Positions 59,436-64,000 of a stretch of 64,000 nt of DNA are shown here, in pieces. Below the pieces are notes generated by a model, which had not been told where the DNA came from, did no database searches, and saw only the letters and a program-made list of their open reading frames with translations. Made by a program: the position numbers and the translations under genes. The DNA is from Pinirhizobacter sp036499745 (GTDB taxonomy: Bacteria; Pseudomonadota; Gammaproteobacteria; Xanthomonadales; Rhodanobacteraceae), in assembly GCF_036499745.1 (NCBI RefSeq), contig NZ_DASYDG010000038.1:58866-122865 (forward strand), written 5' to 3'. Numbering within the stretch: position 1 is the stretch's first letter; each line of letters starts with the position of its first letter.

Positions 59436-60190
59436 CCTGGCACCTGCATTTCCTTGGCACCGGGGCGGCCCATGCCGTGGAGCTGGGCTCCTCGGCGGTT
59501 GTCCTGGAACACGACGGCCAGCCAAGGCTCCTGGTCGATTGTGGCCCGGATACGCTCGACCGCTACCAGGCAGCTTATGGCACGTTGCCGGCGGCGATCT
59601 ATATCACCCACGTGCATCTGGACCATGTCGGCGGCCTGGAGCGCCTGTTCATCCGGCTTTGGTTCGATGAAGCACTGCGCGGCCGCTGCAAGTTATTCCT
59701 GCATGCCAACCTGGTGCCCTGGTTGCAGGGACGCATCGCCGACTATCCCGGTGTACTGGCCGAAGGCGGGGTGAACTGGTGGGAAGCGTTCACATTGGTG
59801 CCGTGTTCGCGGGGCTTCTGGCATGAAGGGCAGTGGTTCGATATTTTCGCCACGCGCCATCACCGTGCCGGCACTTCGTATGGGCTGGCGCTCGATGGCA
59901 GCTTCGTCTACACCGGCGATACGCGGCCGATCCCCGAGCTGCTGGCGGTCGTTGCCGCGCATGGCGAGTTGGTCGCGCACGATTGCAGCCTCGTAGGCAA
60001 TCCTTCGCATAGCGGTGCCGACGACCTGTTGAGCGAGTACGATGCGGACCTGCGCGCGCGCATCGTGGCCTACCACTACGGTTCACAGGACGATGGGCGG
60101 AAGCTTTCGGCCCTGGGCTTTCGAATCGCCCAGCCGGGTGACCGCCTTGTATTGCCCGATCCGTTGCCGCCAAGGATCGATGCCGGCTAG
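59432..60190 (+). CDS. Metallo-beta-lactamase-fold hydrolase
   Basis: A 252-residue MBL-fold protein with the metal site THVHLDHVGG (HXHXDH, about 55-64), a following FATRHHRAGTS segment, FVYTGDTRPIPE, and AYHYGS near the end. The start LHFLGTGAAHAVELGSSAVV resembles the ribonuclease Z-like subgroup, but the gene is smaller than RNase Z. The substrate is unknown. It overlaps kdkA by four bases, so it is translated with it and may help in LPS or envelope metabolism, an inference from coupling only. Confidence 0.88.
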   Translation: MTWHLHFLGTGAAHAVELGSSAVVLEHDGQPRLLVDCGPDTLDRYQAAYGTLPAAIYITHVHLDHVGGLERLFIRLWFDEALRGRCKLFLHANLVPWLQGRIADYPGVLAEGGVNWWEAFTLVPCSRGFWHEGQWFDIFATRHHRAGTSYGLALDGSFVYTGDTRPIPELLAVVAAHGELVAHDCSLVGNPSHSGADDLLSEYDADLRARIVAYHYGSQDDGRKLSALGFRIAQPGDRLVLPDPLPPRIDAG

Positions 60191-60279
60191 GCCTGCCTTG
60201 TGCCCGGTGCCGCGTGTCATTACAATTCCGCTTCTTTGCCGGCACGGAAGCGGGCAGGGAAGGCGCGGAGAATGCGCGT

Positions 60280-60372
60280 GGAGAGGTGTCCGAGTGGTTG
60301 AAGGAGCACGCCTGGAAAGTGTGTATACGCCTTAAAAGCGTATCGAGGGTTCGAATCCCTCTCTCTCCGCCA
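60280..60372 (+). tRNA. tRNA-Ser (anticodon GGA)
   Basis: A 93-nt class II tRNA with acceptor GGAGAGG, discriminator G and an encoded CCA. The anticodon stem CACGC/GTGTG encloses CTGGAAA, giving anticodon GGA (UCC/UCU serine codons). The long variable arm (TATACGCCTTAAAAGCGTA) and the T loop GTTCGAATC confirm serine. It shares its last ten bases with tRNA-Ser(CGA) but carries no island. Confidence 0.97.
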
Positions 60373-60391
60373 AACTGATTGGCTAAATTAC

Positions 60392-60503
60392 GGTGGCCCT
60401 GACGGTCCCCCCGCGACGATAGTTCGTAAACTCCGCCAGGTCCGGAAGGAAGCAACGGTAGCGAATGATTCGGGTGCCGGGGTGTGGCTGGCAGGGCCGC
60501 CAC
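60392..60503 (+). ncRNA. ffs: 4.5S (signal recognition particle) RNA
   Basis: The SRP RNA tetraloop and Ffh-binding domain are visible in CCAGGTCCGGAAGGAAGCA followed by ACGGTAGCG. The ends pair (GGTGGCCCTG with CAGGGCCGCCACC) and are followed by TTTTT, which acts as terminator. The RNA lies between tRNA-Ser and dnaX, its usual place in this group. Confidence 0.95.
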
Positions 60504-60571
60504 CTTTTTGGGCGTTCGCATCCCAAGCCACTCCTTGGCACAATCACCTGTCGCCCCAAGGTAGTGAAGGC

Positions 60572-62260
60572 ATGAGTTATCAGGTTCTGGCGCGCAAATG
60601 GCGCCCCCGTAAATTCGCCGAGCTCGTGGGCCAGGAACACGTGGTTCGCGCGCTTACCAATGCGCTCGAATCCGGGCGCATGCATCACGCCTATCTTTTC
60701 ACCGGTACCCGCGGCGTCGGCAAAACCACCATCGCGCGTATCTTCGCCAAGTCGCTCAACTGTGAACGCGGGGAATCGTCCGATCCCTGCGGCGAGTGCG
60801 CCGTATGCACGGCGGTGGACGCCGGGCGTTTCGTGGACCTGCTTGAAATCGATGCTGCCAGCAATACCGGCGTGGACGACGTGCGCGAGGTGATCGAGAA
60901 CGCGCAATACGCGCCCTCCCGCGGCCGCTTCAAGGTGTACCTGATCGACGAGGTACACATGCTGTCCAAGCCTGCGTTCAACGCGTTGCTCAAGACACTG
61001 GAAGAACCGCCGCCGCACGTGAAGTTCCTGCTGGCTACCACCGATCCCCAGAAACTCCCGGTGACGGTGCTTTCGCGCTGCCTGAAGTTCAACTTGAAGC
61101 GCATGTTGCCCGACCAGGTCAGCGGCCAGATACTGCATATTCTCGGTGCCGAGGGCATTGCCTTCGAGAGCGAGGCCGTGGATGAAATCGCCCGTGCCGC
61201 CGACGGCTCGATGCGTGACGGCCTGTCGTTGCTCGACCAGGCCATCGCCTATGGCGCCGGTTCGCTCAAGGCGGCCGACGTGCGCGCCATGCTTGGCAGC
61301 GTCGACCGCGGCCAGGTACTGGGCGTGCTTGAGGCGCTGGCGTCCAATGATGGCCCGGCATTGATGGCCGAATGCGACCGCATCGCCTCGTTCTCGCCGG
61401 ATTTCGCAGGCGTGCTGGACGACATCGCGGGCCTGTTGCACCGACTGCAACTGGCCCAGCTGGTGGCGGGCCACGGGCTGGATGATGCCGCCGAAGCTGC
61501 CCTGGCCGAACGCCTGTCAGCGCAGGACGTACAGCTGTACTACCAGATAGCCACCACCGGCCGCCGCGACCTTAACCTCGCCCCGGATGCGCGCACCGGT
61601 TTTGAAATGACCTTGCTGCGCATGCTTGCGTTCACCCCGGCAGAAGGCGAAACCGCGCCCGCACCGCGCCGTGCGCCGGCGATGCCCACCGGCAACGCCG
61701 TGGGCGGCGATAGCGGCACGTCCCGGGTCAATCCGGCAGCATCCGCACCTGTATCTTCGCCGGGAGCAAGCACACGCCCGTCGCAGATCCCCGCGGCATC
61801 GCGTGAAGCGCCGCCGGATGTGTCACCGCGCACGTCCGCGCCGGCCGTGCCTGCACCTTCATTGGCCGCCAGCGGCGACATTCCCGACTGGCATACCCTG
61901 ATCGAGCGCGCGAACCTGCGCGGGCCGCTGGGCCAGTTGGCGCAGAACGCGTCGATGCGTGAGGTCGACGGCGAAACCATGACACTGGTACTGAAGCCGG
62001 CCTACATGCATCTGGCCGTGGAACCGCTCACCGGCCAGATGGAAGAACGGCTCACCAAAGCCGTGGGCCGGCGTATCCGCTTGCGCTTCATTGCCGACCA
62101 CGCAGCAGGGGAAACGCCAGCCGAGCGAGCGGCCCAGGTGCGCGATGCGCGCCAGGCCGATGCCGTCCAGGCCATCGGCAACGATCCCCTGGTACAGGCA
62201 CTGCAACGCGACTTCGGCGCACGTGTCATACCCCAATCCATCAAGCCCCTGGAGCAATGA
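60572..62260 (+). CDS. dnaX: DNA polymerase III tau (gamma/tau) subunit
   Basis: The clamp-loader ATPase, 562 residues. Walker A is GTRGVGKT at 45-52. The zinc module has C64, C73, C76 and C79 (NCERGESSDPCGECAVC). The DEVH box is at about 126-129, and sensor SLLATTDPQKLP follows. The C-terminal half is a Pro/Ala/Ser-rich linker (about 370-445), then a domain for tau contacts. I see no A-rich slippery site of the kind that makes gamma in E. coli, so tau alone is likely. The ATG at 60572 matches the family start MSYQVLARKWRP. Followed by ybaB with one base between. Confidence 0.97.
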   Translation: MSYQVLARKWRPRKFAELVGQEHVVRALTNALESGRMHHAYLFTGTRGVGKTTIARIFAKSLNCERGESSDPCGECAVCTAVDAGRFVDLLEIDAASNTGVDDVREVIENAQYAPSRGRFKVYLIDEVHMLSKPAFNALLKTLEEPPPHVKFLLATTDPQKLPVTVLSRCLKFNLKRMLPDQVSGQILHILGAEGIAFESEAVDEIARAADGSMRDGLSLLDQAIAYGAGSLKAADVRAMLGSVDRGQVLGVLEALASNDGPALMAECDRIASFSPDFAGVLDDIAGLLHRLQLAQLVAGHGLDDAAEAALAERLSAQDVQLYYQIATTGRRDLNLAPDARTGFEMTLLRMLAFTPAEGETAPAPRRAPAMPTGNAVGGDSGTSRVNPAASAPVSSPGASTRPSQIPAASREAPPDVSPRTSAPAVPAPSLAASGDIPDWHTLIERANLRGPLGQLAQNASMREVDGETMTLVLKPAYMHLAVEPLTGQMEERLTKAVGRRIRLRFIADHAAGETPAERAAQVRDARQADAVQAIGNDPLVQALQRDFGARVIPQSIKPLEQ

Positions 62261-62261
62261 C

Positions 62262-62585
62262 GTGAAGGCACAAATCGGTCAGCTGATGCAGCAGGCCCAG
62301 CGCATGCAGGAAGACATGAAGCGTGCGCAGGAAGAAATCGCCCGCATGGAAGTCACCGGCAGTGCCGGTGGTGGCATGGTTACTGTGATCGTGACCGGCG
62401 CCCACGAGGTACGCCGGGTGAAGATCGATCCGAAGCTCGTTGCCGACGACCTGGAAATGACAGAAGACCTCATCGCCGCCGCCTTCAACGACGCGGTGAA
62501 CAAGATCGCCCAGGTGAGCAAGGACAAGCTCGGTGGCGTCACTGCCGGCCTGAACCTGCCAGCTGGCATGAAGCTGCCGTTCTGA
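62262..62585 (+). CDS. ybaB: YbaB/EbfC nucleoid-associated protein
   Basis: A 107-residue DNA-binding protein that forms a dimer with a tweezer shape. The family features are IGQLMQQAQRMQEDMKRAQEE and EIARMEVTGSAGGGMVTV, ending with GLNLPAGMKLPF. The start is a GTG at 62262 one base after the dnaX stop, with GGAG seven bases upstream, so translation is coupled. It is found between dnaX and recR in most proteobacteria and is linked to recombination repair. Confidence 0.95.
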   Translation: MKAQIGQLMQQAQRMQEDMKRAQEEIARMEVTGSAGGGMVTVIVTGAHEVRRVKIDPKLVADDLEMTEDLIAAAFNDAVNKIAQVSKDKLGGVTAGLNLPAGMKLPF

Positions 62586-62592
62586 TCTTCGC

Positions 62593-63198
62593 ATGAGCAG
62601 CGGTTCCCGACTCCTCGCCGAGCTGATCGACGCCCTGCGCTGCCTGCCTGGCGTGGGCGGCAAGAGCGCCCAGCGCATGGCCTTCCATCTTCTCGAGCGC
62701 GAGCGCCAGGGAGGGTTCCGCCTGGCTGCGGCGCTCGAGGCCGCCATGCGCGATGTCGGCCATTGCAGCCGCTGCCGCACTTTCAGTGAGGAAGCGGTGT
62801 GTTCGGTGTGTGCCAGCGCCAGTCGCGACAAACACGTGCTGTGCGTGGTGGAGTCGCCGTCGGACCTGGTCGCCATCGAACAGGCCACCGGCTATCGCGG
62901 CCTCTATTTCGTCCTGCTGGGCCGCCTTTCGCCGCTCGATGGCCTGGGGCCTGAGGAACTGGGGTTACCGTTGCTCGCCCAGCGCCTGGGCGAGGGTGAG
63001 GTGGAGGAGATGATCCTGGCCACCAATCCCACGGTCGAAGGCGAGGCCACGGCGCATTACCTGGGCCAGCTGGCACGTGCCGCTGGCATCCGCGTCACCC
63101 GACTTGCCCATGGCGTGCCGTTGGGCGGCGAGCTGGAGTTCGTCGATCGTGGCACGCTGGCGCACGCTTTTGGCAGCCGCCAGGTGCTCGGCTCCTGA
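62593..63198 (+). CDS. recR: Recombination mediator protein RecR
   Basis: A 201-residue RecR, which with RecO loads RecA onto gapped DNA. It has a helix-hairpin-helix segment LRCLPGVGGKSAQRMAFHLL, a four-cysteine zinc finger (CSRCRTF...CSVC, about 57-74), and a Toprim domain (LCVVESPSDLVAIEQ, about 79-93; LATNPTVEGEATA, later). The length and ending are typical. It lies seven bases after ybaB in the dnaX-ybaB-recR operon. Confidence 0.97.
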   Translation: MSSGSRLLAELIDALRCLPGVGGKSAQRMAFHLLERERQGGFRLAAALEAAMRDVGHCSRCRTFSEEAVCSVCASASRDKHVLCVVESPSDLVAIEQATGYRGLYFVLLGRLSPLDGLGPEELGLPLLAQRLGEGEVEEMILATNPTVEGEATAHYLGQLARAAGIRVTRLAHGVPLGGELEFVDRGTLAHAFGSRQVLGS

Positions 63199-63218
63199 CT
63201 TCATCGGAAACTTTTGAC

Positions 63219-63563
63219 ATGACCGATACCATCTTTGCCAAGATCGTCCGTCGCGAGATCCCCGCCGATATCGTCTATGAAGACGACGACGTGCTGGCTT
63301 TCCGCGACCTCAATCCCCAGGCCCCGGTGCACGTGCTGTTCATTCCCAAGCGGGCCATCGCCAGCCTGGGTGATGCCACGACGGCCGATGCAGAGTTGTT
63401 GGGCAAGCTACTGCTTGCAGCGGCGTCTTACGCGCGGGAACAAGGCTTCGAGAAGAAAGGCTACCGCACTGTGCTCAACACCAACGAAGATGGTGGACAG
63501 ACGGTGTACCACCTGCATGTCCACCTGCTTGCCGGTCGCCGGATGACCTGGCCGCCGGGTTGA
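63219..63563 (+). CDS. HIT-family (HINT-like) nucleotide hydrolase
   Basis: A 114-residue histidine-triad protein, likely a purine nucleoside phosphoramidase. The start TIFAKIVRREIPADIVYEDD and the triad YHLHVHLLAG (H-X-H-X-H) near 98-105 are diagnostic. The length is that of HinT. It lies 20 bases after recR and is probably the last gene of that transcript; a terminator follows at 63587. Confidence 0.95.
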   Translation: MTDTIFAKIVRREIPADIVYEDDDVLAFRDLNPQAPVHVLFIPKRAIASLGDATTADAELLGKLLLAAASYAREQGFEKKGYRTVLNTNEDGGQTVYHLHVHLLAGRRMTWPPG

Positions 63564-63586
63564 CGATAGGAGGTTTCGCCCCATGA

Positions 63587-63615
63587 AAGAAGCCGGCTTG
63601 CGCCGGCTTCTTTTT
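63587..63615. terminator. Bidirectional terminator between HIT gene and slp-like gene
   Basis: The stem AAGAAGCCGGC / GCCGGCTTCTT with a TTGC loop runs into TTTTT, and is nearly symmetric for use from both sides. Confidence 0.9.
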
Positions 63616-63625
63616 GTTCGCGCTT

Positions 63626-64000
63626 TTAGCGGTGAGGAGCCGGGCGCGGGACGACAATCACACGACGGTAACCGCCGCCATATCCGTAGCGGCCATAACC
63701 ACCATAACCACCCCAGCCGCCCCAGTACGGACCGCCCCAGTACGGGCCGAAGCCCGGACCCCAGAACGGGTCGTAGTACCCCGGCGGGTAGTTGTAGATC
63801 ACGCGCTTGGGCCACAGGTAAACCACGTCGGCTTCCACGCGTGGATACGCATAGTCGAAATCGCCGACCTTCTGCGAGACCGTGCCATGGATGGTGCCGG
63901 TGATGGAGACCTCGCGACCGCGGGTGAAAACTTCCGGATCGTAGAAACCTTCGCGGCAGGCGACGAAGCGGCCCTGGTTGTCGGACTTGTCGCCCGAGGG
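63626..64000 (-). CDS. Slp-family outer-membrane lipoprotein (partial)
   Basis: The gene enters from beyond the right window edge, so its signal peptide and lipobox are not visible. The visible 124 residues include REGFYDPEVFTRGREVSITG and VGDFDYAYPRVEADVVYLW, which match Slp/YeaY lipoproteins. The C-terminus is rich in Gly, Tyr and Pro (PYWGGWGGYGGYGRYGYGGG), ending VPRPAPHR. Slp proteins are starvation- or stress-related outer-membrane lipoproteins. Confidence 0.85.
   Translation of the reverse strand, partial: PSGDKSDNQGRFVACREGFYDPEVFTRGREVSITGTIHGTVSQKVGDFDYAYPRVEADVVYLWPKRVIYNYPPGYYDPFWGPGFGPYWGGPYWGGWGGYGGYGRYGYGGGYRRVIVVPRPAPHR

Noticed and set aside
60280..60372. tRNA-Ser(GGA) as a second island insertion site
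   Set aside because: It shares the last ten bases with the used tRNA, but the 4.5S RNA gene follows directly and no repeat of its end is found downstream.
60572..62260. Programmed frameshift in dnaX giving a gamma subunit
   Set aside because: No run of A residues with a following hairpin was found in the middle of the gene.

Overview
The window looks like a chromosomal segment of a high-GC gammaproteobacterium of the Xanthomonadales, most likely Rhodanobacteraceae (Luteibacter/Dyella/Rhodanobacter-like). The housekeeping order supports this: methyltransferase-rnhA-dnaQ on the left; kdkA, a GT9 heptosyltransferase, tRNA-Ser(GGA)-4.5S RNA-dnaX-ybaB-recR on the right; plus a thiamine-riboswitch TonB receptor with a PnuC-type permease. 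This placement comes from recognised gene content and order, not from a database search.

Layout. 1-2972: core genes (methyltransferase, RNase HI, DNA polymerase III epsilon, PP2C phosphatase) ending in tRNA-Ser(CGA). 2959-38570: a genomic island of about 35.6 kb inserted in the 3' end of that tRNA. It is bounded by a 15-bp direct repeat of the tRNA end, and the tRNA's probable original terminator is displaced to the far side. 38577-64000: core genes again. These are photolyase, MscS channel, Na+/H+ antiporter, a LysR/aldo-keto reductase pair, a secreted DJ-1/PfpI protein, a chemoreceptor, a TPP-riboswitch-controlled thiamine uptake operon, an alpha-L-fucosidase, an orphan SMI1/KNR4 protein, a JmjC/cupin-like protein, Hsp20, the LPS-core genes, the DNA-replication/repair cluster and part of an Slp lipoprotein gene.

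The island is a stack of defence-like modules. (i) A complete, tightly packed type I BREX operon, brxA-brxB-brxC-pglX-pglZ-brxL (3221-16475); the central specificity region of pglX is visibly AT-richer than its flanks. (ii) A five-gene operon on the minus strand (29219-16995): an AddB-like PD-(D/E)XK nuclease, an AddA/UvrD-like helicase-nuclease, a DUF6361 protein, a phospholipase-D-type protein and an SNF2-like helicase. Reading frames overlap at three of the four junctions and the fourth gap is 14 nt. I cannot assign it to a named system with certainty, and it is my main candidate for something undescribed. (iii) A WYL-regulated pair of dynamin-like GTPases (36260-30237). The larger one carries an N-terminal alpha/beta-hydrolase domain with a visible Ser-Asp-His triad, fused to a dynamin-type GTPase. 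(iv) Divergent from the WYL gene, a small membrane protein, a zinc-ribbon protein and a HEPN protein with an intact RX4H motif. Two separate integrase remnants, a C-terminal catalytic piece at 29.7-30.1 kb and an N-terminal piece at 38.2-38.4 kb, indicate that the island is composite and probably can no longer excise by itself.

How the modules fit together: BREX would mark host DNA by PglX methylation and block unmarked phage. The helicase/nuclease operon would act on DNA ends or foreign DNA. The dynamin pair and the HEPN group look like membrane-level and RNA-level (possibly abortive) responses. The last three roles are inferences from domains only.
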